Positions 9,423 through 17,742 of a stretch of DNA of 64,000 bases are shown here, piece after piece. The DNA comes from Streptomyces tendae (GTDB lineage: Bacteria; Actinomycetota; Actinomycetes; Streptomycetales; Streptomycetaceae): positions 2,914,001 to 2,978,000 of the forward strand of contig NZ_CP043959.1 of NCBI RefSeq assembly GCF_008632955.1. Reading direction: 5' to 3'. Numbering within the stretch: position 1 is the first letter of the stretch; every line of letters starts with the position of its first letter. A program made the translations under genes and the position numbers. The notes below the pieces were generated by a model. It ran no database searches. It was not told the origin of the DNA and was given only the letters and a program-made list of their open reading frames with translations.

Positions 9423-10372
9423 CACACCGTCCTGATGCGCGGGTTGACGAGCAGGTAGAGCAGGTCGACGACGACGTTGACCACGAGGAACGCGACGGCG
9501 ATGGTCAGCACGGTGCCTTGGACCAGCCCCACGTCGCCCCCGTTGACGCCTTCGAGGATCAGCTTGCCCATGCCGGGCAGGTCGAAGATCGCCTCGATGA
9601 CCACGGCGCCGCTGAGCATGTAGCCCACCTTGACGCCGAGCACGGTCAGCGGGGTGATCAGGGAGTTGCGCAGCACCGACCGGATGATCAGGGACGGCGG
9701 CAGGCCGCTGCCGCGGGCGGTGCGCACGTAGTCCCGGTCGAGTTCGGCGACCATCGAGGTGCGGATCAGCCGGGCCAGCGAGGAGGCGACCGGCAGGGCG
9801 AGGGCCACGGCGGGCAGGGTGAGGCTCTGCAGCCAGCCGGTGAAGGAGTCGGCCGGATTGACGTAGCCGCCGGTCGGGAGGACCGGCATGTTCAGCGCGA
9901 ACTGCTGGATGAGCAGGACACCGATCCAGAACGAGGGCAGGGCGATGCCGATCATCGACAGCACCCGGAAGACCTGGTCGGGCCAGCGGTCGCGGTACAC
10001 GGCGCTGGTGACGCCGAGGGCCAGGGCCAGCACGATGGCCAGCGTGAGGCCGAGCAGCGTCAGCTGGAGGGTGAGCGGGAACGCGTTGGCGATCCGGTCG
10101 GCGACCGGCTGGCTGGGCGCCACGGTGACCCCGAGGTCCCCCTGCACCAGATCGCCGAGGAAGGCGAAGTACCGGACGGGCAGCGGGTCGTTGAGACCGT
10201 TCTCCTCGGCGAACGCGGCACGTGCCTCGGGACTCGCGCTGTCTCCGAGGGCGTTGTAGGCGGGGTCGGCCGGCGAGAACTGCAGGACGACGAAGACCAG
10301 CAGGGCGATGCCGAGGATCATCACCGGCATCATCGCGACGCGGCGCAGCGCGAGCCGGAGAAAAGCAACCAT
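9422..10372 (-). CDS. Oligopeptide-type ABC transporter permease (DppB-like)
   Basis: Inner-membrane subunit of 316 residues with about six transmembrane segments. The N-terminal block RRVAMMPVMILGIALLVFVV resembles the first helix of DppB proteins. RTARGSGLPPSLIIRSVLRN is the EAA loop that contacts the ATPase, and IEAIFDLPGMGKLI is the typical C-terminal block. It pairs with the DppC-like half of the next gene. A hairpin lies between it and the binding-protein gene, a common arrangement that raises binding-protein expression over membrane subunits. Confidence 0.9.
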   Translation of the reverse strand: MVAFLRLALRRVAMMPVMILGIALLVFVVLQFSPADPAYNALGDSASPEARAAFAEENGLNDPLPVRYFAFLGDLVQGDLGVTVAPSQPVADRIANAFPLTLQLTLLGLTLAIVLALALGVTSAVYRDRWPDQVFRVLSMIGIALPSFWIGVLLIQQFALNMPVLPTGGYVNPADSFTGWLQSLTLPAVALALPVASSLARLIRTSMVAELDRDYVRTARGSGLPPSLIIRSVLRNSLITPLTVLGVKVGYMLSGAVVIEAIFDLPGMGKLILEGVNGGDVGLVQGTVLTIAVAFLVVNVVVDLLYLLVNPRIRTV

Positions 10373-10398
10373 CGTGAGGTTCCTAGCGATTGGGGCGG

Positions 10399-10428
10399 GG
10401 GCCGCCGCCCGTCACGGCGCGGCGGCCC
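10399..10428 (-). other. Intra-operon hairpin between binding protein and permease
   Basis: GGGCCGCCGC pairs perfectly with GCGGCGGCCC around a ten-base centre that can itself pair (CCGT/ACGG). It sits in the 75-base gap between the binding-protein stop and the permease start. There is no T-run, so it may stabilise the upstream mRNA or attenuate transcription. Confidence 0.5.
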
Positions 10429-10447
10429 GTCGGCCGGGGCGTGCGGG

Positions 10448-12043
10448 TCAGGCGCGGCCGACGTCGATGAAGGACAGCCCGGTGGTGGGCAGCGGCTTGA
10501 ACCCGGGCAGCGTCCCGTCCCGCCAGGCGGTGGGCAGCTTGCGGTGCAGCACCGGGTACAGGGCGGCCTCGTCGGCGACCGTGTCGGTCACCTGGGCCCA
10601 CAGTTCCGTGCGCTTCGCCTCGTCGGCCTCCGCGGCGGCCTTGTCCAGCAGCGACTTGACCTTCTTGTAGGCGGCGCTGCCCGCCCAGCCGTAGCGGTTC
10701 TCCGGCCAGAAGCCGTAGTAGAACCAGCGCAGCAGCAGGTCCGCGTCGTTGCCGAAGACGGACGGGTCGCCCGGCGCGGCCAGGGCCTCGAAGTCACCCT
10801 TGTCGATCTTGGCGTACTGCGCCGCGGACTGCTGGATGTCGAGCTTGGCCTCGACGCCGACCGCGGCCCAGCTCTCCTTGATCAGCGGAGCGATGTCCTT
10901 GACCCAGCCGTTGTCGGTGAGCAGCAGGGTGAAGGACAGCTTGCCCACGCCCGCGTCGGCGAGCAGCTTCCTGGCCTTGGCCGGGTCGTGGCCGTAGACG
11001 GTGGCGGCCTCGCGGTGGTCGGGGTGCGTGGCCGGCACGTAGCCGGTGGCGGCCTCGGCGTTGCCCAGCAGGGCGGTGGAGATGATCTTCTCGGTGTCGA
11101 GCGCGTAGTGCAGGGCCTGGCGCACCCGCTTGTCCGCGAAGCGCTTGTCCTTGCAGTTGAACATCAGGAAGAGCAGGCCGAAGGACTGGACGGACTCCAC
11201 CTTGTCCTTGCCGGTGATGCCCTTCACGTCGATGTAGGGCACGTCCTCGATGGCCTGGACCCGGCCGGACTTGAGCGCGCTGACCCGGGCGGACGGGTCG
11301 GAGATCAGGTGCCAGACCATCTTCTTGGCCTTGGCGGGGTGCGGGCCGTTGTACTTGTCGTACGCCTCCATGACGATCTTGTCCTCGCGGACCGCCGACA
11401 CGAAGCGGTAGGGACCGGAGCCGACCGGCTTGGCGTCGAAGGCCTTGGCGTCGGCGCCGGCGATCTTCTTCGGCACGATCCGCACCACGGATATCCGCGA
11501 GGGGAAGAGGGCGAAGGCGTACTTCAGCTTGAACTCGACCGTCGTCGTGTCGACCGCGGTCACCTGGTCGACGAAGGGCACGAACTGCGCCATGAGCGAG
11601 GCGTTCTTCGGGTCGAGGACCCGCTCGAAGCTGAACACCACGTCCTCGGCGGTGACCGGCGAGCCGTCGTGGAAAGTGGCACCCTTGCGGAGGGTCGCCC
11701 GGTAGGTGGTGGCGTTGATCTTCTTCGGCATCTCGGTGGCCAGCGTCGGCCGGGCGACCAGCGTGGCCGGGTCGAGGTCCACCAGACCCTCGAAGATGTG
11801 CATGTTGGCGGCGAACGGGGTCGCGCCGGAGGTGACCATGGGGTCGAAGCCCGTGGAGAGCGGGTACGACAGCCCCGCTTCGATGGTGTCGGTGCCGCCG
11901 CCGGAACCACCGGAGCCGTCACCGGTGCTGCCCGGACCGCCGCAGGCGGACAGGCCCGCGGTGATGGCGGTCGCCGCACCGAGGGCGCCGGTGTATCTCA
12001 TGAAGGTGCGGCGGTCGACGCCGGTTGCGCTGCGCGGGGTCAA
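10448..12043 (-). CDS. Family 5 extracellular solute-binding lipoprotein
   Basis: Binding component of the importer, 531 residues. The N-terminus shows a twin-arginine motif (DRRTFMRY), a hydrophobic stretch and the lipobox LSAC with Cys34, followed by a Gly/Ser-rich spacer. A Tat-exported lipoprotein is expected. The body is a peptide/nickel-type SBP5 domain, with ATYRATLRKGATFHDGSPVT near 110-135. The start is TTG at 12043, supported by AGGAGGG a few bases upstream. Transcription diverges from the GntR-type regulator across the palindromic operator. A sialic acid ligand is inferred from regulation and neighbours; the family also binds peptides, so the ligand is not proven. Confidence 0.88.
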   Translation of the reverse strand: MTPRSATGVDRRTFMRYTGALGAATAITAGLSACGGPGSTGDGSGGSGGGTDTIEAGLSYPLSTGFDPMVTSGATPFAANMHIFEGLVDLDPATLVARPTLATEMPKKINATTYRATLRKGATFHDGSPVTAEDVVFSFERVLDPKNASLMAQFVPFVDQVTAVDTTTVEFKLKYAFALFPSRISVVRIVPKKIAGADAKAFDAKPVGSGPYRFVSAVREDKIVMEAYDKYNGPHPAKAKKMVWHLISDPSARVSALKSGRVQAIEDVPYIDVKGITGKDKVESVQSFGLLFLMFNCKDKRFADKRVRQALHYALDTEKIISTALLGNAEAATGYVPATHPDHREAATVYGHDPAKARKLLADAGVGKLSFTLLLTDNGWVKDIAPLIKESWAAVGVEAKLDIQQSAAQYAKIDKGDFEALAAPGDPSVFGNDADLLLRWFYYGFWPENRYGWAGSAAYKKVKSLLDKAAAEADEAKRTELWAQVTDTVADEAALYPVLHRKLPTAWRDGTLPGFKPLPTTGLSFIDVGRA

Positions 12044-12120
12044 GGAACCCTCCTGGCGGGAGTCAAAGACGGGCGAGGAAGCGGAATGGCTGATTCTGTA
12101 CGACGCTCGGGCGTGAACGT

Positions 12121-12133
12121 ATCTCGCCGAGAT
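12121..12133. repeat. Palindrome ATCTCG-C-CGAGAT beside the operator
   Basis: A perfect 13-base inverted repeat immediately next to the 16-base operator, in the divergent region between importer and regulator. It could be a second protein-binding site; there is no other evidence. Confidence 0.4.
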
Positions 12134-12134
12134 G

Positions 12135-12150
12135 CATCAGACGTCTGATG
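12135..12150. promoter_or_regulatory. Operator CATCAGACGTCTGATG of the sialic acid regulon
   Basis: A perfect 16-base palindrome, followed at once by a further half site (TCTGATG, 12151-12157). It lies between the divergent binding-protein gene and the GntR-type regulator. On the minus strand it sits directly downstream of a weak promoter candidate (TTGCCC, 16 bases, TATCAA; 12186-12159), a position suited to repression. Thirteen bases (CATCAGACGTCTG) recur at 13139-13151 ahead of the esterase-sialidase operon. The binding protein is inferred to be the adjacent FadR-type regulator. Confidence 0.75.
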
Positions 12151-12203
12151 TCTGATGCTTGATAGCGTGGGAACGTAGTCGGGCAAGGGAGAGGGGTCAA
12201 GAG

Positions 12204-12956
12204 GTGGCGGTGGGACAAAGGGCGATTCGGGGTGCCGAACCGGAACCCAAGGCGGTGCGACAGCCGTTGCGCCAGGAGGTCGTGGACGGGATCAAGTCGT
12301 ACATTCTGCGCAACGAGCTACGCCCCGGCGACCCGCTGCCGACCGAGCCCGCCCTGTGCGAGGCGCTCGGTGCCAGCCGTTCCAGCGTGCGCGAGGCGAT
12401 CAGGATCCTCACCGCCCTCGACATCGTCGAGGTGCGGCACGGGCACGGCACCTACGTGGGCAGGCTGAGCCTGTCCGCGCTGGTGGAGAGCCTGGCGTTC
12501 CGCGGACTGCTCAGCCCGGACGACGACTTCCAGGTGATGAGCGACCTCATTGAGGTCCGTGAGCTGTTCGAGCGGGGCATGGCCGAGCGGCTCGTCGAGG
12601 CGCTCAGCGACCAGCAGATCGACCGGCTGGCCGGGCTGGTCGACGAGATGCGCCGGGCCGGCGCCGGAGAGGGGCACGGCTTCGTCGAGGCCGACCGCGC
12701 CTTCCACACCCTGCTGCTCGCACCTCTGGGCAACGACCTCATCGGCCAGCTCTCCTCGGCGTTCTGGGACGTCTACGTCATCGTCGCGCCGCACCTCGAC
12801 GTCTTCACGCACGAGCACGAGGCGGCCACCATCGCCAACCACCAGCGCATCGTGGACGCGGTGCGCGAACGGGACGCCGCCGAGTTCGCCGCGGCGCTGA
12901 GCGAGCACTACGAGCCCGTGCGGCAGCGCATCGCGGAGGCCCGGGCGCGCCGCTGA
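12204..12956 (+). CDS. FadR-subfamily GntR transcriptional regulator, NanR-like role
   Basis: A 250-residue regulator. The N-terminal winged helix-turn-helix (LRQEVVDGIKSYILRNELRPG, then LPTEPALCEALGASRSSVREAIRIL and VEVRHGHGTYVG) is followed by an all-helical FCD ligand domain. I chose the GTG at 12204, preceded by GAGAGGGG; an upstream ATG in frame (12159) would place the start inside the operator region. It is divergent from the importer and followed by a strong terminator. It probably represses both the importer and the esterase-sialidase operon and responds to sialic acid or a breakdown product. The effector is inference. Confidence 0.88.
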   Translation: MAVGQRAIRGAEPEPKAVRQPLRQEVVDGIKSYILRNELRPGDPLPTEPALCEALGASRSSVREAIRILTALDIVEVRHGHGTYVGRLSLSALVESLAFRGLLSPDDDFQVMSDLIEVRELFERGMAERLVEALSDQQIDRLAGLVDEMRRAGAGEGHGFVEADRAFHTLLLAPLGNDLIGQLSSAFWDVYVIVAPHLDVFTHEHEAATIANHQRIVDAVRERDAAEFAAALSEHYEPVRQRIAEARARR

Positions 12957-12967
12957 CCGGCGCCGAC

Positions 12968-13009
12968 ACGGCGGATGCGGCCCCAGTCGCCGGGGGCCGC
13001 ATCCGCCGT
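12968..13009 (+). terminator. Strong terminator of the regulator gene
   Basis: ACGGCGGATGCGGCCCC (12968-12984) pairs perfectly over 17 bases with its complement at 12993-13009, with an 8-base loop, followed by TTCCCTTG. It begins 12 bases after the regulator stop. Confidence 0.8.
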
Positions 13010-13095
13010 TCCCTTGCGGGGGCGGGGCGATCCCGACGCCATGGAGGCGCGGTCCCGTCCGTCACGTGGGGGCGGTCTCCGCTTCTCGGGGGCAC

Positions 13096-13124
13096 TTGAC
13101 GGCCGTGTGCCCGGTCTCTAGGGT
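13096..13124 (+). promoter_or_regulatory. Vegetative-type promoter of the esterase-sialidase operon
   Basis: TTGACG (13096-13101), a 17-base spacer, and TAGGGT (13119-13124) match the Streptomyces housekeeping consensus TTGACR-N16-18-TAGRRT in both hexamers. Transcription would start near 13131, just before the operator at 13139. Confidence 0.75.
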
Positions 13125-13138
13125 CCCAGGACAGCAGA

Positions 13139-13151
13139 CATCAGACGTCTG
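13139..13151. promoter_or_regulatory. Second copy of the sialic acid operator core
   Basis: CATCAGACGTCTG is identical to 13 bases of the palindrome at 12135-12150 and contains the perfect 10-base centre CAGACGTCTG. It lies 14 bases after the -10 box, over the start of transcription, where a bound repressor would block the operon. Confidence 0.75.
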
Positions 13152-13208
13152 CTCTTGCCCGTCACCGCGCTGCGCCGCGCGCACGCCTCACCCCACCGGG
13201 GCCCTTCC

Positions 13209-14228
13209 ATGCCGCTCACGGACCTCACCCTCGCCGAGTGCCTCGCACTCCGCCCCGACCTCGACGAACCCGCCGACCTCGACGCGTTCTGGGCCCGCAC
13301 CCTGCGCACGGCGCGCGCGGCCGGCGCACCCCCGCGCTACACCCTTGAGGTCACGGGCCTGACCCAGGTGACGACCTACGACGTGACCGTGCCCGGCTTC
13401 GCGGGCGAACCGGTGCGGGGCTGGCTGCACCTGCCCGCCGGGGCCGTGGGGCCGCTCGGCTGCGTCGTGGAGTTCCTCGGCTACGGGCGCGGCCGCGGAC
13501 TGCCGCACGAGCAGGTGCTCTGGGCCAACGCCGGCTACGCCCACTTCATCATGGACACCCGCGGCCAGGGCTGGTCCACCGCCGCCGGCGCCACCCCCGA
13601 CACCGCTTCCCTGCACGGCGACGTGCCCGGCTTCCTGACCCGCGGTGTCGACAGCCCCGACGACCACTACTACCGGCGCGTCCACACCGACGCCGTGCGC
13701 TTCACCGAGGCCGCCCGCGCCCACCCGGCCGTCGACCCGGACCGCGTGGTCGTCACCGGACACAGCCAGGGCGGCGGCATCGCGCTCGCCGTCGCCGGAC
13801 TCGTCCCGGGACTCGCCGGCGTCATGCCCGACACCCCGTTCCTGTGCGACATCCGCCGCGCGGCACTGATCGCCGGCGCACCGCCCTACACCGAGATCGC
13901 GGAGTACCTGAGCCTGCACCGCGACCGTGTCGAGACGGTGTTCACCACGCTGTCCTACGTCGACGCGGCCCTGCTGGCCGCCCGCGCCACCGCCCCGGCC
14001 CTGTTCTCCATCGCCATGATGGACGCCGTCTGCCCGCCCTCCACCTGCTTCGCCGCCTACCACCTCTACGGCGGCGCCAAGGACCTCAAGGTCTACGAGT
14101 TCAACGGCCACGAGGGCGGCGCCGGACACCACCGGCGCGCACAACTCGCCTGGGTACGGGCGCTGTTCTCCACTTCCCGGCCCGCCGACCCCGGCGTCTC
14201 CACCCTGCACGATCCCCAGCTCGCCTGA
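13209..14228 (+). CDS. AXE1-family acetyl esterase, possible sialate O-acetylesterase
   Basis: An alpha/beta-hydrolase of 339 residues in the acetylxylan esterase / cephalosporin C deacetylase family. GHSQGGGIAL is the nucleophile elbow, and GHEGGAG near the end carries the catalytic His. No signal peptide is visible from the ATG at 13209, so it should act in the cytoplasm. It is the first gene of the operator-controlled operon, 25 bases before the sialidase. In that setting it may remove O-acetyl groups from imported sialic acids. The fold is clear; the substrate is inferred. Confidence 0.85.
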   Translation: MPLTDLTLAECLALRPDLDEPADLDAFWARTLRTARAAGAPPRYTLEVTGLTQVTTYDVTVPGFAGEPVRGWLHLPAGAVGPLGCVVEFLGYGRGRGLPHEQVLWANAGYAHFIMDTRGQGWSTAAGATPDTASLHGDVPGFLTRGVDSPDDHYYRRVHTDAVRFTEAARAHPAVDPDRVVVTGHSQGGGIALAVAGLVPGLAGVMPDTPFLCDIRRAALIAGAPPYTEIAEYLSLHRDRVETVFTTLSYVDAALLAARATAPALFSIAMMDAVCPPSTCFAAYHLYGGAKDLKVYEFNGHEGGAGHHRRAQLAWVRALFSTSRPADPGVSTLHDPQLA

Positions 14229-14253
14229 CCCCTCACCGAGAAGAGGCACGTTC

Positions 14254-15726
14254 ATGCAGCGCAGAGCCACTCTCGCCGTCACCACCGCGGGCGCCGCCCT
14301 GGCCCTCCTGGTCGCCGGCACCCCCGCCGCGCAGGCCGCCGTCCCCGCACCCGGCACGCTCGTCTCGCAGGACATCGCCACCGCCGGCAGCGGCTCCCCG
14401 TACTACCGCATCCCCGCCCTGACCCGCACCACCAAGGGCACGCTGCTCGCCGCCTACGACGCCCGCCCCACCCTTGGCGACCTGCCCGGCAACCTCGGCG
14501 TGGTGCTGCGCCGCAGCACCGACGGCGGCACCACCTGGCAGGCCCAGCAGGTGATCCGCAAGGAGGCCGCGCCCAAGGGCTTCGGCGACCCCAGCCTCCT
14601 CGTCGACCGTGAGACCGGCCGCGTGTTCGTCTTCTACGCGGCCTCCGTGAACCAGGGCTTCTTCGGCTCGGGCACCGGCAACGACGAGAGCGACCCGAAC
14701 GTCCTCCAGGCCGACTACAGCTACTCCGACGACGACGGCCTGACCTGGACGCACGAGCGGATCACCGCCGAGATCAAGAACCCGGCCTGGGCGGGCATGT
14801 TCGCCGCCTCCGGCGAGGGCATCCAGGTGCGCAACGGCACCTACAAGGGCCGCCTGATCCAGCAGTACGCCATCCGCAACAACGGCGCCAACTACGCGGT
14901 CAGCGCCTACAGCGACGACCACGGCGCCACCTGGAAAATGGGCACGCCCGTCGGCCCCGGCGGCGACGAGAACAAGACCGTCGAGCTGTCCGACGGCCGC
15001 ATCATGCTCAACAACCGCTCCGCCCCCTACCGCACGGTCGCGTACTCCTCCGACGGCGGCGTCACCTACACGCCGTTCCAGCAGGACAAGGAGCTGCCCG
15101 ACCCCGCCAACAACGGGTCCGTCGCCCGCTTCGCACCCGACGTGCCGGCCACCCATCCCCGGGCCCAGTGGCTGATGTTCAGCAACACGGCGACCACCAA
15201 CAGCCGCAGCAACCTCACCGTCCGCCTGTCCTGCGACAACGGGCAGAACTGGCCGGTCCGCAAGACGGTGGAGTCCGGCGCCGCCGCCTACTCCACCCTC
15301 ACGCCGCTCGGCACCGGCACCGCGGGCAACGACCGGGTGGGCCTGCTCTGGGAGCGCGCCAACTACCAGCACATCACCTACTCCTCCTTCGACGTGCAGT
15401 GGCTCGGCGGCGTCTGCGCGCCCGTCACCGTCACCCCGCCCGCGTCCCTGCCCGCCGGGAGGACCACCGAGGTGACCGTCCGCGTCGTCAGTCAGAACGA
15501 CAGGGACCTCCCCTCCGGCTCGGTCTCGCTGACCCTGCCGTCCGGCTGGAGCGCCCCCACGGTCACCGTGCCCGCGCTCAAGCCCGGCCAGGGCGCCAAC
15601 ATGAAGATCCCCGTCACCGTCCCGGCGAACGCCACCGCGGGCGCCGCGCCGACGACCGCGGCCTACCTCGTCCGCGGCAGCCAGCGGTCCTACGGTGACG
15701 GCACCCTCACCGTGACCACGTCCTGA
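14254..15726 (+). CDS. Secreted exo-alpha-sialidase (GH33) with C-terminal NEW3-like domain
   Basis: Releases terminal sialic acids from glycoconjugates outside the cell. It has 490 residues. The signal peptide ends near AAQAA (residue 29). YRIP at 51-54 carries the first catalytic-site arginine. Asp boxes are visible at about 88 (STDGGTTW), 158 (SDDDGLTW), 220 (SDDHGATW) and 326 (SCDNGQNW), with a degenerate one at 266 (SDGGVTY). After residue 390 a beta-sandwich resembling the NEW3/NPCBM-associated domain follows (PAGRTTEVTVRVVSQN). The ATG at 14254 follows GAGAAGAGG. It sits between the esterase and the NanA-like gene; an intra-operon hairpin follows. Confidence 0.93.
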   Translation: MQRRATLAVTTAGAALALLVAGTPAAQAAVPAPGTLVSQDIATAGSGSPYYRIPALTRTTKGTLLAAYDARPTLGDLPGNLGVVLRRSTDGGTTWQAQQVIRKEAAPKGFGDPSLLVDRETGRVFVFYAASVNQGFFGSGTGNDESDPNVLQADYSYSDDDGLTWTHERITAEIKNPAWAGMFAASGEGIQVRNGTYKGRLIQQYAIRNNGANYAVSAYSDDHGATWKMGTPVGPGGDENKTVELSDGRIMLNNRSAPYRTVAYSSDGGVTYTPFQQDKELPDPANNGSVARFAPDVPATHPRAQWLMFSNTATTNSRSNLTVRLSCDNGQNWPVRKTVESGAAAYSTLTPLGTGTAGNDRVGLLWERANYQHITYSSFDVQWLGGVCAPVTVTPPASLPAGRTTEVTVRVVSQNDRDLPSGSVSLTLPSGWSAPTVTVPALKPGQGANMKIPVTVPANATAGAAPTTAAYLVRGSQRSYGDGTLTVTTS

Positions 15727-15733
15727 CCCCGGC

Positions 15734-15778
15734 GCCCCGGGCCGCCCGCACGCCACGCGGCGGCGGGCGGCCCGGGGC
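15734..15778 (+). other. Hairpin between sialidase and nanA
   Basis: GCCCCGGGCCGCCCGC (15734-15749) pairs over 16 bases with 15763-15778, with a 13-base loop and no T-run. As the downstream genes lack another visible promoter, it probably reduces read-through and so favours the secreted enzyme over the cytosolic ones. Confidence 0.6.
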
Positions 15779-15814
15779 CCCCGTACCACCATCCGCACAG
15801 CCCAGGAGACACCC

Positions 15815-16774
15815 ATGTCCTCGTCCCAGCCCCTCCGCGGCGTCGTCCCGCCCGTCTGCACCCCCCTGGATGCGTCGGGCGAGATCGACACCGCCTCCCT
15901 CACCCGGCACGTGGAGCACCTCGTGAGCGGGGGAGTGCACGGGCTGTTCGCCCTGGGCTCCAGCAGTGAGGTCGCCTTCCTCACCGACCGGCAGCGGGAG
16001 ACCGTCCTGCGTAGGGTCGTCGAGGCCGTCGCCGGGCGGGTCCCCGTGCTCGCCGGTGTCATCGACATGACCACGCCCCGCGTCCTCGTCCACGCGGAGG
16101 CCGCCCGCGAGGCCGGCGCCGACGCCCTGGTCGCGACCGCGCCGTTCTACGCCCGCACCCACCCCGTCGAGATCGCGCACCACTTCCGCACCCTGCGCTC
16201 CCGCGTCGACCTGCCGCTGTACGCCTACGACCTCCCGGTCTCCGTGCACAGCAAGCTCTCCGTCGCCCTGGTCCGCGAGCTCGCCGAGGACGGCACCCTC
16301 GCCGGCCTCAAGGACAGCAGCGGCGACGAGGGCGGCCTGCGCCGGCTCCTCGTCGAGCTCGGCGGACGCCACGGCCGCGCCGACGGCCCCGCCCCCGGCT
16401 TCAGCGTCCTCACCGGGTCCGAACTCACCGTGGACGCCGCCCTGCTGGCCGGCGCCGACGGCGTCGTACCGGGCCTCGGCAACGTGGACCCGGCCGGTTA
16501 CGTACGCCTCTACGACGCGGTGCGCGCCGGTGACCTCGACCGCGCAGGGAAGGAACAGGAGCGGCTCGTGGAGCTGTTCGGCATGGTCGACGCCGGACCG
16601 GAGAGCGAGATGGGCCGCAACGCGTCCGCCATCGGCGCCTTCAAGCACGCGCTGCGCCTGCTCGGGGTGTTCGCCGAGGGCACCACCGCCGCCCCGCAGA
16701 TCCAGCTGGGCGACGCGTCGGTCTCCTTCGTCGAGGAGCGGCTGCGCGGCGCCGGCCTGCTGCCGGTCCGATGA
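15815..16774 (+). CDS. nanA: N-acetylneuraminate lyase / DapA-family aldolase
   Basis: Cytosolic Schiff-base aldolase of 319 residues, expected to split N-acetylneuraminate into ManNAc and pyruvate. The Schiff-base lysine is Lys166 in AGLKDSSGD, and the catalytic tyrosine is in YAYDLPV (Tyr138). The carboxylate-binding loop reads GSSSE where typical members have G(T/S)TGE. Family membership alone would not separate it from dihydrodipicolinate synthase-like enzymes. The operon (sialidase before; NanK-like kinase and NanE-like epimerase after) makes the lyase role likely. Its stop overlaps the next start (ATGA). Confidence 0.85.
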   Translation: MSSSQPLRGVVPPVCTPLDASGEIDTASLTRHVEHLVSGGVHGLFALGSSSEVAFLTDRQRETVLRRVVEAVAGRVPVLAGVIDMTTPRVLVHAEAAREAGADALVATAPFYARTHPVEIAHHFRTLRSRVDLPLYAYDLPVSVHSKLSVALVRELAEDGTLAGLKDSSGDEGGLRRLLVELGGRHGRADGPAPGFSVLTGSELTVDAALLAGADGVVPGLGNVDPAGYVRLYDAVRAGDLDRAGKEQERLVELFGMVDAGPESEMGRNASAIGAFKHALRLLGVFAEGTTAAPQIQLGDASVSFVEERLRGAGLLPVR

Positions 16775-17742
16775 GGGGACGCATACGGGGACGGCGTCCG
16801 GACGACGCTCCGGTGATCGGCCTCGACCTGGGCGGCACGAAGATCGCCGCTGCCCTGGTCGCCCCCGACGGGACCGTCCTGGACCGGCACTTCCTGCCCA
16901 CCCCGGCGACCGAGGGCGCGGAGGTCGTGCTGGACGCCCTCGGCAGAGCCGCCCGCGCGGTACGGACGCGGGAAGCCGCGGCGATCGGTGTCGCCGCCGC
17001 CGGGGTCGTCGACCCCGCCACCGGAACCGTCACCAGCGCCACCGACACCATCCGCGGCTGGGCCGGCACCGGCCTGGCCGCCGGACTCGCCACCCGCACC
17101 GGCCTCCCCGTCGCCTGCGACAACGACGTGCGCGCGGCGGCGGCCACGGAACTGACCGGACGCCGCGGGCGGGAGGCGTCCGTGATGATCTACGCCGCCG
17201 TCGGCACCGGCGTGGGCGGCGCCGTCGCCGTGAACGGGCGGATGCTGCACGGAGCGGCCGGCGTCGCCGGGCACCTCGGCCATCTGCCGAGCCCCGAGGC
17301 CGAGGGACTGCCGTGCACCTGCGGTGCCACCGGCCACCTCGAGGCGATCGCGGCGGGCCCCGGCATCACCGCCCACTACACCCGCATGAGCGGAACCCCC
17401 GCCGAGCGCCTGGAGACGGTCGCCGCCCGCGCCGCCCGGGGCGAGCCGCACGCCGTCGCCGCCGTCGTCCTCGGCGCCGAGGCCACCGGCCGCGCCCTGG
17501 GCGGACTCGCCAACGCGCTCGGCGCCGACCGTGTGGTCGTCGGCGGCGGGGTGCCCCGCATCGGCGCCCTGTACCTGGACGCCCTGCACGCCGCCTTCAC
17601 CGGTGAACTCATGCCGCCCCTCAAGGGGCTGCGTCCCGTACCGCCGCGGGGCGGACCCGACACCGGGGTCCTCGGCGCGGCCGCGCTGACCTCGACCCTG
17701 CCCCTGCACCACCCCGACCGCACCACCGGAGCACCGCGATGA
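16771..17742 (+). CDS. nanK: ROK-family N-acetylmannosamine kinase
   Basis: Phosphorylates ManNAc to ManNAc-6-phosphate. It has 323 residues. The ATP-binding DLGGTK motif is near 19-24, the catalytic aspartate is in CDNDV (about 119), and AGHLGH (166-171) supplies the zinc-binding histidine. The ROK zinc motif CxCGxxGCxE is present as C182-T-C184-G-A-T-G-H189-L-E, so the third cysteine is replaced by histidine. The gene starts within the nanA stop (ATGA) and ends within the nanE start (ATGA), so all three are translationally coupled. Its specificity is taken from the operon. Confidence 0.87.
   Translation: MRGRIRGRRPDDAPVIGLDLGGTKIAAALVAPDGTVLDRHFLPTPATEGAEVVLDALGRAARAVRTREAAAIGVAAAGVVDPATGTVTSATDTIRGWAGTGLAAGLATRTGLPVACDNDVRAAAATELTGRRGREASVMIYAAVGTGVGGAVAVNGRMLHGAAGVAGHLGHLPSPEAEGLPCTCGATGHLEAIAAGPGITAHYTRMSGTPAERLETVAARAARGEPHAVAAVVLGAEATGRALGGLANALGADRVVVGGGVPRIGALYLDALHAAFTGELMPPLKGLRPVPPRGGPDTGVLGAAALTSTLPLHHPDRTTGAPR

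Noticed and set aside
9299..12148. A 949-codon open frame opposite the importer genes
   Set aside because: It is an antisense shadow of the permease and binding-protein genes with no recognisable domain.
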